This document shows positions 48,858 to 60,120 of a stretch of DNA of 64,000 nt, one piece after another (the stretch's first letter is position 1; the number at the start of each line of letters is the position of its first letter). The position numbers were made by a program, and so were the translations under genes. The notes under the pieces were generated by a model that saw only the letters and a list, made by a program, of their open reading frames with translations, had not been told where the DNA came from and searched no databases. The DNA is from Ifrita kowaldi (lineage: Eukaryota; Chordata; Aves; Passeriformes; Cinclosomatidae). The stretch is from contig VZRS01007535.1 in NCBI GenBank assembly GCA_013398055.1, forward strand, positions 124,001 to 188,000, given 5' to 3'.

Positions 48858-51386
48858 TGTTATAGTTCTTTCTGTAAACCAATTATTAAGTTTTCTTTAC
48901 TTTCAGGGATGAACTTATTCATGCTTGTGTACACAGATGCCAGCTCCCTTTGACATATTTGGGACAATACGAGAGAGAAGTCTCTACAGGAATTTAAAAT
49001 TAGAAATTAAAATAAGATTGAAGATATGAATGTCCCAGAAGGAGTTAGCTGGAAATCTGCTCATTCAGCCAAAGTCAGCAACAGAAATAGGATAATAAGG
49101 AAAGCAACTGTATAAAACCCAGGACTCAAATTCTTTCAGGTCCATGGGTTTTGGATCTACCTGTATGAAAAAAATACTCTTGTCTCTGTCTTGGGGAAGA
49201 TTGGTCCTGAATTGTCAGAAGGGTTAAATCCACTTCTGCTCAGTAGAGTCAAATGGAAAGAGAAATAAGTCATGTATGCAAGGCAGGGAGTAAGAAAAGC
49301 ACTACAATTACAGTATGAGAAAAGAATTTTCAAGAGAAAGGGGAACTCCTTCACTAATGTATTAATGTATTTAGATATGTGTCTATACATATCCTTCATG
49401 AAAGCCTTGCCTTTAAAATAGACATTCACTTATTATTCTTAAACACATTTCTCTGATATTATTCTGCATCCCCTAAAGTACTTTTATTTGTTACAGTGAG
49501 GTGCTGCAGCACTTAAACACAATGGGAACTCAGCTGAAGACTCCAGGTGCTATTGTAAATAAATGTAAAGGCAGCCAGCAATGGCTGGGCCTAAAGAATA
49601 AGCTTCCCATGGAAACAGGGCTAATTTAATCTCTTTAAGGTCATAAGGAATGGTCTGTAAAGATTAACTGTTCTTCTGAAAAAGTCTTTTAAGGTTGGAA
49701 TAATGGTTATTGCTTCATTAGTCATGTATCAGCTCAGGTTCTTCAAGCTGTGTTCTCCTGGGATTCCATTCACAGCAATTTAAAAAAGATCCAGAAATGT
49801 GTCAGTCAAAACTTCCAAGCAGCTTACCCTGGGATTTCAGCATGGGGCAGTTGCAGAAAATGAAGTAGTTTAGAATGGTGTTAGTGCTGTGAATCAAGGA
49901 ATTTTTAAGTAATAGAGGGGAAAAAAGCAAAGAAGTGGAAATTTTTATAATCCAGCAAATGATGTGAGTTTTTCAGTTCCTGAATTGGTGCTGGAAAACA
50001 GAACGGACCAGTTCTGCTGGTGTCAGTCAGTGCGAGTCTGAATTCAGTGGGAGACAATGATTTTATGTCAACTTGGGGTTTTGGTCCACCTGACTCTTTG
50101 TATCTTAGTGAAAAATCCTGACCCAGAATGACTCTTCCAACAGGAAAATGTTCACAGCAGCAAGTAACTGATAAATTAATGATCTCTCTGATAATCTCAC
50201 TGACTTTGGCTAAATGCTTGCTCAGAATAGATGAAGCTACCCAGAGAAGCAGTACAAGGCCTTTACTGAATGATCTGGCAACTAAAAACTGATGCAGGGA
50301 ATAATTTCATTGAGACATTTTATAGCATTTATTTTGTGACTCAAGGAAGCACTAATTGCTGATGAATTTGTATCCAGAGTTGTCTTCTGCATTGTCAGGG
50401 CATCGACAGCACAGGAGTTTGTTCTGACAGCTTTTTCTGGCTGTGCTTTGCATCTCAATCAGGCAGTTTTCAAAGAATTATAGCAGTGTTTGCCACATCC
50501 CTTCCTTTGTAAACATTAATTAATTAAGCAAAACTCTTTCGAAACAGCAGAAATTGCAAAGTCTACAAAGCAAAGGTGGAGGGTGAAGAGATGAACGGCA
50601 ACAGCAAGAAATGAGTGAAGGCAGCACGTGGGAGACAAACTCTCCAAGACTGCCTGGAGTTTTGTTCTTGGCCTGTCCAAATCTCAGTTCAGCAGCCCCG
50701 GGTGTGCCTCATGTCCTCCACACCATCTTTACAGGATGCAACCATTCCTTATGACCTTAAAGGGATTAAATTAGCCCTGTTTCCATGGGAAGCTGATTCT
50801 TTAGGCTCAGCCATGGCGTGGAACACAGTTCGAGGTGTTTTATAAGGATGTGTGGAGTTACCATCCTGCTTGTGGCAGGGTGTGCGTGTGTGATACGGAT
50901 TATCCAGGCCGAGCTTTTCAACAGTAACACTGTTAGCTTGACCTTGCTTTTGTATTAGACAGATAATTGCCAGATAAATTAAGGGTCTGAGCTGTCAAAC
51001 TGCATATTTTGTCAAGTCAAAGCTGTAGGGACCCACCTAATTTGCCTGTGTGGTTGAGCTAATGAGCTTTAACTCACTGTTTTGGTATATTGTGCAGTAA
51101 ATCATGAAAGTAATGCCTACATTACACCTATTCTTGTAAAGAAGCTCAAATGGCACCTCTAAATCTCGGTAGGCAATCACTTTAAACATTGTAAAGTTGG
51201 GGTTTTGACATGAAACTTTTTTTTTTTTTTTGCTGTTGTGACTGATTCTGTTTGGAGATTGAGTTATAATGGATCTCCAATTTCATCTTTAGGAGGCTTG
51301 TTGTAAGTTATTTTTGTTGTTTTAATGAATAAAATCTGGTCACTGAACAACCACTGTCAGAGGACAATTTTTGGTGTCAAAAAAGA
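48858..51386. other. Unique non-coding sequence with candidate conserved blocks
   Basis: No gene or repeat is recognised. The blocks at 49,560-49,740 and 50,930-51,215 have a texture rich in homeobox-like motifs. A 15-base T run ends the second block at 51,217-51,231. Confidence 0.5.
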
Positions 51387-51545
51387 CCAGAGAAGCTGTG
51401 GCTGCCCCTGCATCCCTGGAAGTGTCCAAGGCCAGGTTGGATGGGGCTTGGAGCAACTTGGGATAGTGGAAGGTGTCCCTGCCCATGGCAGAGGGGTAGG
51501 ATGATGTCTGTTTAAGGTCTCAAATCATTCTAGGATCCTGTGATT
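51387..51545 (+). repeat. CR1 LINE 3' fragment, sense
   Basis: CCAGAGAAGCTGTGGCTGCC, GTCCAAGGCCAGGTTGGATG and GGATAGTGGAAGGTGTCCCT, then ATCATTCTAGGATCCTGTGA, form a 5'-truncated sense CR1 tail. It belongs to the same type as 40,046 and 63,549. Confidence 0.94.
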
Positions 51546-53540
51546 TTTCTTTGTGGAAGAGCTGAAATTGTGGACTGCAGTTTGGGAATAGGCTTGAAAA
51601 GAGATCTTTGAGGGAATATGAATTTTATGCAACTTTTTTTCTTCATGATTAAATGCCTAAAAGATACCAGGAGAGGAAAAGAAGGCTTTGATATCACTCT
51701 GTACCAGGTGATGTCTGAAGATAGCCCATAACTTATTGCAAGAGTCAGTCATGCTAAGACCATTGATTTAGAAGGGGTGTGACTTCTGTCTCTGATCCAG
51801 TCAAATTTATAAACCGTATTTTAGCTCTTTTAAAACTCCATCACCTTTCCTCAGTGGTGGCTTCCCACCCGTTTTTCCACTGTGGATTGTACAGTGCACA
51901 TTTTTAAAATCACTTCTGTGTTCCCCCTTTCCCAGGTAGACACTGCGGCTCTGCCACCAAGTGGGAAAAATTACTAAAATATATATTTTTTTTTTCATCT
52001 GAATGCTCTGAATAGTTTTGTGGCTAATTCATCTTCACATTTCCCAATATGACCACAGTCCTGAACTTCTCTCGGACCTCACAACCCCACTTCAACCTTA
52101 CATTTTATGGTTTTGTGAGTTTGGTAGAACAGAGCCCAACAAGCAAACTTCTTCCTTTCTCCACATCCAGGTTCTCGGAAATAAGAAAGAAATTCAGTCC
52201 TAGGAACAAAAGCTTTCTCCTCCTTTGTCTTTCCAGTGTCAGAGAGGTGTAGTTCTGATGAACACTCATTATAATTTCCTTGCTTCTAGAAGCTCATCAT
52301 CTTTCACGAATTTCCAGGTAGTGCTCAGAGCAATCAGCAGCTGAGCAGGGGAGGGGTGAGCTGTTCCTCACATATTGAAAAAGCTTTATGAAATAAGAGT
52401 TTTCAGTGTCGATCTCTTATTTTTTTTTATTTTTTTCCATTGCTCTTGGTACATTTCCTGCCTGACTTGTGCTTGAGTTTCATAATCTTCCTCCTGTCAC
52501 TTGGAGCTGTGCTGCTGTCCACAGGGTTTGAGCTTGGCATGGATCTCTTTGGATTTGGGAGAATATTGATAATCTTACTAGTTCTCTTAATTTAATGCAT
52601 TCGAGTTGGTTTGTCTACTTTGTGATCTTCCCTAAAGACATCCCATCGTTCCTTACTGCTGACCCTTTCAATTTTTATCAGGGAACTTTTTCACATCCCT
52701 TTTTTAACTTTACTCTCATGGCATCCACCTGTTCCTTCCTAAAACACTAGTTACTAATGACCTTTTGACCCACATCTTTCTTTTCTCCTCCCTGTTCCAG
52801 TAATATTTCAAAGTGAAATATGCCATGGAAGCTGATGTGGCAGCAAAGAAATGAGTCATCTCTTAGAACAGGGAATTATTTTTTTCTAGTCTGTAGCAGG
52901 AATTTCCTTGAATTAAAAGAAAAGGTCAGAATTCAGTGAACAACAGGCGATGACAATGGAGTGAATAATCAATCTTGGTGGACAGCAGAAGTGCGTGTGA
53001 CTGGGATTTAAACAGGGGGAAGAAGTTTGAAGAAGTATTATTTTTTTTGACAAATAATGCAGTAGAAATAAGTGACTAAGAACTAACACCCTGAGCATGC
53101 TGTTAGCTTTATGTACTGTTCTTTTGTTCACACACACATCCTGTCCTGGCTTTCAAAAGCTTTTTAGCCTCACTTGCTTCATTCTCCTTTAATCTAATCT
53201 TTATTTTTCTTGTCTCTCCATGGCAGAAACTTTGCTCTACAGGTATTTTCCAGCTGAGGATCTTTGACTTTTGCAAATAATCGCAGAAATAAATGCTCGG
53301 AGTAAATGATATGTGCAGCCTATGAGTATGTGATTTTGAGGAGGAGCCTGGCTGGAGACTACTGAAGACATCAGATGCATGCAAAAATGTCCATATCGAA
53401 ACCATGTCATCCCTTTCGGTTCTCTGTTTCAGAAAAAAGCCCAACTCTGAATCAAACCAAGCACATTGGAACACGGAAGAACAGAAGAAAAAGAAGAATC
53501 AAGCCCAGTGGTGTCGCTTAGTACAAAAAAATGGGAGGTC
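51546..53540. other. Unique non-coding sequence
   Basis: No gene is recognised. T-rich runs lie near 51,980 and 52,420-52,438. A 121-codon minus-strand frame (53,109-53,474) has no recognisable domain. Confidence 0.5.
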
Positions 53541-53760
53541 ATCATAGAATCACAGAATATCCTGAGCTGGAAGGGACCCACAAGGATCACTGATCCAACT
53601 CCTGGCCTGCACAGACACCCCAACAATCCCACCCTGTCCCTGAGAGTGTTGTCCAAACACCTCTTGGAGTCTGTCAGGCTTAAGGCTGTGACCATTCCCT
53701 GGGGAGCCTGTTCAGTGCCCCACTGCTCTCTGTGTGAAAACCCTTTTCCTAATGGTGTGA
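53541..53760 (-). repeat. CR1 LINE 3' fragment, antisense (type with 'ttgtccaaacacctcttgga')
   Basis: ATCATAGAATCACAGAATAT, GAGCTGGAAGGGACCCACAA, GATCCAACTCCTGGCCTGCA and TGTCCAAACACCTCTTGGAG form a distinct CR1 3' variant. It has an intact terminal repeat and is the only copy of this type in the window. It explains the open frames of 106 and 113 codons. Confidence 0.9.
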
Positions 53761-54667
53761 TAAAAAGCATTTACTCAGTATTTTAATTACAGGAACATAG
53801 ACCAGCAACACTCTGTGGGGAAGGGCTGAGAGCAAGGAAGAGCTGGGAGTGTGAAAATGGGCGACAGTTTCCACGATCTAAAGGTGCTCAGAGCCCTGGA
53901 GCTGACCCAGCCCAGCTTCCACCCTCCACCAAAGGCTTGCTCTTGGTAGTTGCTGGAGAACCCTCCTGATTTATTAAACTGGCAATCCTTTGGCTAAAAT
54001 CCTGGTGCTGCTGCTGCAGCAAAAACCCAAATGATGGGGGCTCCTGAAGGTTTTCATTTTGACCCTGACAGAGACAAAACATGCTGGGAACAGGCACGTT
54101 ATCCAGAGAATTCAGTGTCAGGCTTTTCTGGATACAGACTTGTTTGCACACACTGGGAATTAGCAAGAAGAGATTATTGAAGGCTATCAAGGACCCAACC
54201 AAAGTCCTAATTTGCTTTGGCACAAGTGTAGACTGACATAAAGACACAGATCAGCCTGTTCTGCCCAGCCTAGAAAAACCCTGGCTGGGATGTATCAACT
54301 GAAGGAGTGGGTGCCAGCAGCAGGAAATCTGTGGTCGAGTAGGAGATGAAAATTTCCTCCTTAGGCTTTGTGATGATCTGTAAAAAATGTAGCCAGGAAA
54401 GGTACAAAAGTTCAAAGCATCCTGTTGAAAAGATCACAGAAGGGATCCTGAAAATAAATAAGAAAATACACACTTGGGCTTCTGGAAAAGCACCAGAGTA
54501 ATTCCCATTCTTTGCTTGGGTTTAAATGCCCTCCATGCCCCATTTGACTCACATAGCTTCAAATGATGCTGTAGACTTTTGGCTTTGGCTCCCTTGTAGT
54601 GATCAAAATTACTGAAACTGGAAAGTTTTTATAGAATTCACAGCTGATGTTACTGCGAAACTGGGAG
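53761..54667. other. Unique non-coding sequence
   Basis: No gene is recognised. The minus-strand frame at 53,888-54,247 (119 codons) has no recognisable domain. Confidence 0.5.
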
Positions 54668-54834
54668 CATTGGAACAGGCTGCCCAGGGCAGTGGTGGAG
54701 TCCCCATCCCTGGAGGGATTTAAAAGCCATGTGGATGTGGCACTTGGGGACATGGGTCAGTGGTGGCCTTGGCAGTGCTGGGAGAATGGTTTGGATCGAT
54801 GATCTCAGAGGGCTTTTCTACTGATCCTGTGATT
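54668..54834 (+). repeat. CR1 LINE 3' fragment, sense
   Basis: CATTGGAACAGGCTGCCCAG, GGAGTCCCCATCCCTGGAGG and GGATGTGGCACTTGGGGACA, then GATCTCAGAGGGCTTTTCTA and CTGATCCTGTGATT, form a sense CR1 tail of the same type as 28,955. It lacks the usual TCCAACC just before the end. Confidence 0.92.
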
Positions 54835-57800
54835 TCAGACGGTGATTTTGCTACACTGGGACACCAGGAGTGCAGTAGGTAAAATAAAATTCAACAGGAA
54901 CTTTGCTTGTGCTTTCACTTCTGTATTCAGGTGGCAAGGTCTGAGTGTTAGAAATAAAGAAAGGCTCCCTTGTGCAGTATCAACCACTTAAGAAAATGAT
55001 GCCCCTTTGCCAAAAGCCCTTTGGGTCATTTTTGGCAAAGACATTGCAATCATTTAGATTGTGACTGTACCTTTTTTATTTGTTATACCTTAATGCCTTC
55101 ACAGGAAGGCAAAGTCAGGCCTCCTTTGAATGGCATTTCCAGTAATATTCACATTTCTGCAAGTGATGTCTCTCCTGAGAGCCCCTCGATGGACATAACG
55201 TGAAGAATAGGGATATTATTAAAAAGTATGGAAACAGAATACTTAACTTGTCCATTCTCCCAAGTACAAGTGAGAAACCTTGGCCTTTGACCATGTCAGC
55301 TTCATGTGTTTTCAGTGAGATGAAATTTTGATTCTCTTGAGTTGACAGAAACAGTTTAGCAAAGCATTCAAGGCTGGGGAGAAGAGCACTTGCGTTTCGC
55401 AGTGACCGTCTCAACGTGTGCCTTCAATCGTTTTTTTTCAGTAATATAGACTGAATCCCTTCTGAGCCCAAGTTCTTCACCAGAGATACCTGAACTCTAT
55501 GAAAATGGGCAAAACTTGCACCTTTCTGTTAGTAAGAGAACTTCATCAAATGAAGAGAACTTCATAAAATGCTGCTCAAGCTTTAGGCAGAAAGACTCAA
55601 CATACTTTTTGAATTAGAAGTAATCTAAAATAAGTCACTATAAGGGTATTGAAATCAATCCACTTGTCGGGCTCCAAAGAGCTACACAGCACTGTGGGAC
55701 AGGTTTGTCTCCTGAGAGAGTTCTTCAGTGGCACAGAAGGAATGGCCTCTCTGTAGGGAAAGACTTGCTGTGGTAACAGACTTTTAAAAGATCTTGTATA
55801 AGGTAAGAATTGTACAAACATTTGCAGCATTCCAGTGAATAAACAAATGTAGACAAGTCTCTTAAGCAATGAGAAAGAGGAGCAGACAAAACCATTTCAA
55901 ATAAATGGCCAGCGATTTTATTAACAGCATCCTACTGAGGCCTTGACAGAATAGATCCAGTTTGGCAAGGGGGAAACATATCCCTGTTTGCAATAGACTT
56001 CTCTGCATATAGGGTCATAAAACCCATAAAAAGAAGGCAAAATAAAAAGAAAAAGACCCTCCTTATTCCTCATGTCATTTAAGATCTTGTGACAGCTTGG
56101 TTGGCAGGCATTCAGTGCCTGTCAAACCTGTGCCTGTCAGGATTTTGTAGGGTGTAACAGATCATTTTATCTCTTTAAAGATCCAGCCAGAGGGTTAGAG
56201 AACCTGTAATGAATTTAATGCTTCCAAAGCAATAAAATAAATGAGTGAAGGGCTTTTTAAATGCACCTCTAAAATAATGAAGCGAACCTTTTAAATCAGG
56301 TCTGGCCCAAATACAAATTAATTTCGCATATGGATAATCTCCAGCAAACTCTTACTAGGGCAGAGAATTCCCCTTTCCATCTGCAGTGCTTTTAAAACAA
56401 CTTCAGAGCCAATCCTGAAATGGCAACTTGCAACCTGAGGGTTTCACTAATAAATCAAAATAGCAAAATCAAAGAGGAAAAATTTGAATACCTAATTCCA
56501 GGTAAAATGACAAGGTTAAATGTCTTGCTGGCATTTAGATACTGTGCTGAGTGTATTTGAAATGCAGATATATTGCTGGGAGTTTGAGAAGGCAGCGATC
56601 CTAGGACAAAATTTATAGCCTGTTATGGTAGAAATTATTTAAAGAAAAATGGAGCATCTCTGGAAATCTCAAGAAAATATAGAAAAAAAACCCCCAAGAG
56701 CTAAAAAAACAGTAAAAAAATTAATGATGTGTGATGGGAGGTATTTTAAAGTAAAAATTTAGATTTAGTTTAAACACAAATGAAGAATTTCTGAAGACAG
56801 TTTGGATGGTTTGTAAAACATAAAGAAGTTACAAACACAGAGAGAGTGCAGGAAGTGCGTTATCCCCTGAGAAGCCCAAAAAATGGCATTGTGGTGTGCA
56901 GAGTAAGAAAGACACCAGAGCAGTAGAAATATGATTGTTCTTCAGAAAAAACACTGATCAAATATACCAACAAAAGTGGGGAAAAGAACCTGTCAAAAGT
57001 TCTGGATAAGTGGAAAAAGATGCTGCCTGGACCTGCTGGCTGCCCTCTTGCCAAGGATGGAGCTGTGCCTTCATGGCCACAAGGTCACACTTACAGGACT
57101 TACATTCAACTTCTTGCACACCTGGACCTTCAGGCCCTGTTTTGGAGAGCAATTCCTGGTGTATAACAGGGATATTTTTCAGTTTAAGTACAAAAAGTGT
57201 ATGTGCAACTGCAGAGCCCAGACTGGAAAGGTGGGGTGAGCCTCCAGAGAACCCCAAGAACTCCTGAAGAAATCTGGCTGTGCCATAAAACATTTCTGCA
57301 GGGCAGAAGAATAATGGCAAAATGCATTCTAATAATTGCATTTATACACTTTGATCTGCATAAATAAATATGCTGGGCTTCCCATTCCCTTCTCCAGAGC
57401 CTCTGGCAAAATGTGACCACAAAGCTCTTCTTTGGCAAGAGGAACTCTTGTTTCTTCATAACAGACTCCTCTGGGTATCTTGAATTTCAAAATCAGGGAA
57501 AATGTTATTGAAAAAGAAGATGCAAGCAACTCAAAACTCAAGGTCACTGACAGGCTGCTGGAGAGTCACTGACACTAAAGGATTTGACAGCCTTGCAAAC
57601 ACTTGCATCCGACGAGAGTTTCTTTCTAAATTAGAAATTTGCTGGTAGAAATCCAACAGGGTCAGGAGATATGGCATTTCAAAGTTTATCTGCTTCTTGC
57701 TTCTCATCAGGTTATCTTTGACATCGTGATTTGGTGCAGAATGTCCTCTTTGCTCCAGCTGAATCTCAATCAGATGTCTCAGCTCCCACACCATGGCATT

Positions 57801-59309
57801 CACCCTCACCTCTGATGGTGGCTGTGGCTCTCTTCTGACCCCATAAATGGGACAACAGGATGGGAACAGTCTCCAGGAGCCATTTGCAAATCCAGAATCC
57901 CTCATTTGCAGCCAGCAGCTGAGCATTCTTTCAAAGAATAAAAAAAGTCAAAATAGAAAAATAAGGACTTGCAAAGGCACTGCTGAAATGACGGTGATTT
58001 TGTGCTTAATGCAGGGGCTGAGCTGGAGAGAGTAAATGTGAGGAGTTCTCTCCAGAGCAGTCAGGGGCAGCACTGAACCACAAAATGCTGCAATTGCTCC
58101 CATGGCTGGAGAAGTGAAGGGGTCAGGAACAGCCCCAGAACAGCTCTACAGCAGGTTCAAGAGTCAAGTTCCACGTGGGAAATTATCAGTATTTTTAGGT
58201 AGTTTTGAATCATGAGAATAAAACAGATTGTGGGGTTTTTTCCTGTTTAATCCCAAACATGATTTAGCTCATGTGTTTTCTGTTCATTTTCTGTTTTCTG
58301 GATCATTTTCTGTTCCTCTACTAGACCTCACCTTCAACAGAGAGTTTGCCAGTGGGAGTTTGCAGAGATATGAAATAAAATAGTGTTGGCTCTGCCCTGA
58401 GTACACTGACAGTGATTCCTGGATTTTGACATGTCTCAGTTCCTGCTCTTTCAGTCAAGCAGTGAAATTCGCTTGTACAGAACACGGATAGCTGAGCAAA
58501 GGTTTCGTTACAGAAGCATCTTTCCAAAAAAACTCCGTTGAATGCTTGGCTTGCATTCCTGTCACTTTTCTTAAATTTAGGATTTCTTATGTAAATAGAA
58601 AACATTATGTAAAAGCTGCACTAAATAGAGTAAGGTCAAGCATTTACAAATATTTTAGGGTTATTGAAGCACTGATGAGTTGTGTGTTGATTACACACTT
58701 AAAATGATCACATGTGGGATGTCCTAAGAAATCTTCTTAGAGAAAGAAAAAGCATGGGCTCATGTTGGAGCTGGAGCAAGAAAGGAGGATGTTTCAAGAG
58801 ATCAAAGTGCTGGATGAATAGTTTGACTTATGTTGAATATTTTGCTCTGTTTCAAGCAGGTCAGTCTCAGGAAAAAAGCCCCACACCATAATTTCTGGAG
58901 GTGTTAATGTGCCTGACATTTTAATAACAGAAATAGCCATGGCCCTTTTCATCTTAGAGTTCTTCCCACATCAAGTACTAAAGGGAAAATACCCAGGTTT
59001 TCAAAAGCCAACAAGATCTGTGCTGATTGCAGTGATCCTAGGTGACATTTTGCCTTCCACAACATGGCAGAGTGTGTGCTCCTTTCAAAGCTAAACAGAG
59101 AGCTGGGATGAGTGCTAGAAATCCAAAGCTGCCTTCCTGGAAAAGCTGACTCTAGAATAACAGAGACCTCTGGATGTTTTCAGCTTGATGGATTCGTGCT
59201 TGTGCTGTGCTCAGCTCTCTGATAACATCACACCAATGGGTACAGGCAGGACAGGGACATCCAGTATCTGTTATTCACTGTTGCCATGCCTCTTTTTTTC
59301 CAAACACAC
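54835..59309. other. Unique non-coding sequence with a candidate conserved block and an unexplained ORF
   Basis: No repeat is recognised. A TAAT- and AAAT-rich block at 56,190-56,420 resembles conserved non-coding DNA. The 131-codon minus-strand frame at 57,531-57,926 is described under findings. Nothing supports a spliced gene. Confidence 0.5.
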
Positions 59310-60120
59310 ACAAGGTTTGAAGGAACTTCAAGAGGTCTCCTGGGCCTGCTGTCACCTCCGAGACAGAAAGAAGAAGGGATGAATCTGCTTCCAATGTGTT
59401 GGACAACAGCTCATCTATCAGCCCCCCGAAAGTCTCCTCTTGATCCTGTCTTTTCTAGACTATGAAAACTCAATTTTTCAAAACCTTTCTCTCCAAGTCA
59501 TGCTCTTAAACCTCTTCTCATTATCAGTACAGTTCTCTGAACTCTCTCAGGTATGACCAGATTTGTAATTGCAGTGCACAAATCTGAAAGCAGAATTCCA
59601 GCTGAGGACATTGCTGTACAAATAGAGAAAAACAGTGACCTTTTACTAATATATTCCAGACTGGAATTCCACTTTTTCCATAAGGATCCATGCTGGTTCT
59701 ATTTTGTCTGTGTTCAGCCCCAATGTGTGGGGAGGGGACCCCTCTAAAGGCCCTTTTTATGTGCAGGATTCCCCCTGATTCATTCTTAAACCACTTTGTA
59801 TTTTTTTCAGTTGAATGATTCCGCAAGGATTTCAGAACTTCTGTCAAAGTTACCAAGCTAAAATTCCAGTTCTGTTTTCCAGAGTATTTTGAGGTTTTTT
59901 CCTAGCCCATTAGCTACAAATGCTATCAGACCACTTTGTATCTCCACAGTCAAGTCACCAATGAAAATATTAAAGCAGAACAGATTCCATAGGACTTCCA
60001 CCTGAAAAAACCTCCCATTCACAGATAACCAAAAGGATGTCCCTTTCTTCTGCTCCAAGTTTTTAGGGAACATTTCTCTGATTTATGTGTAAAATATATG
60101 CCATATTCCCTAATTTTGGT
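59310..60120 (-). repeat. Ancient CR1-type LINE relic with a trace of reverse transcriptase
   Basis: On the plus strand the blocks TTCTAGACTATGAAAACTCA, CTCTTAAACCTCTTCTCATT, CTGAACTCTCTCAGG and ATTCCAGCTGAGGACATTGC follow the antisense order of an old amniote CR1 3' region. Farther on, the minus strand reads L-F-C-F-N-I-F-I-G-D-L (about 59,950-59,985), which matches the L-F-N-I-F-I-x-D-L signature of LINE reverse transcriptase. The order, with RT at the higher coordinate, is right for a minus-strand insertion. The frame is fragmentary and dead. Boundaries are uncertain. Confidence 0.65.

Noticed and set aside
52430..52760. Possible further old LINE fragment
   Set aside because: T-rich and vaguely similar in texture, but no ordered set of LINE blocks could be recognised.
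58321..58605. Cysteine-containing 94-codon minus-strand frame
   Set aside because: Cysteine spacing matches no small secreted family that I recognise, and no signal peptide is clear.
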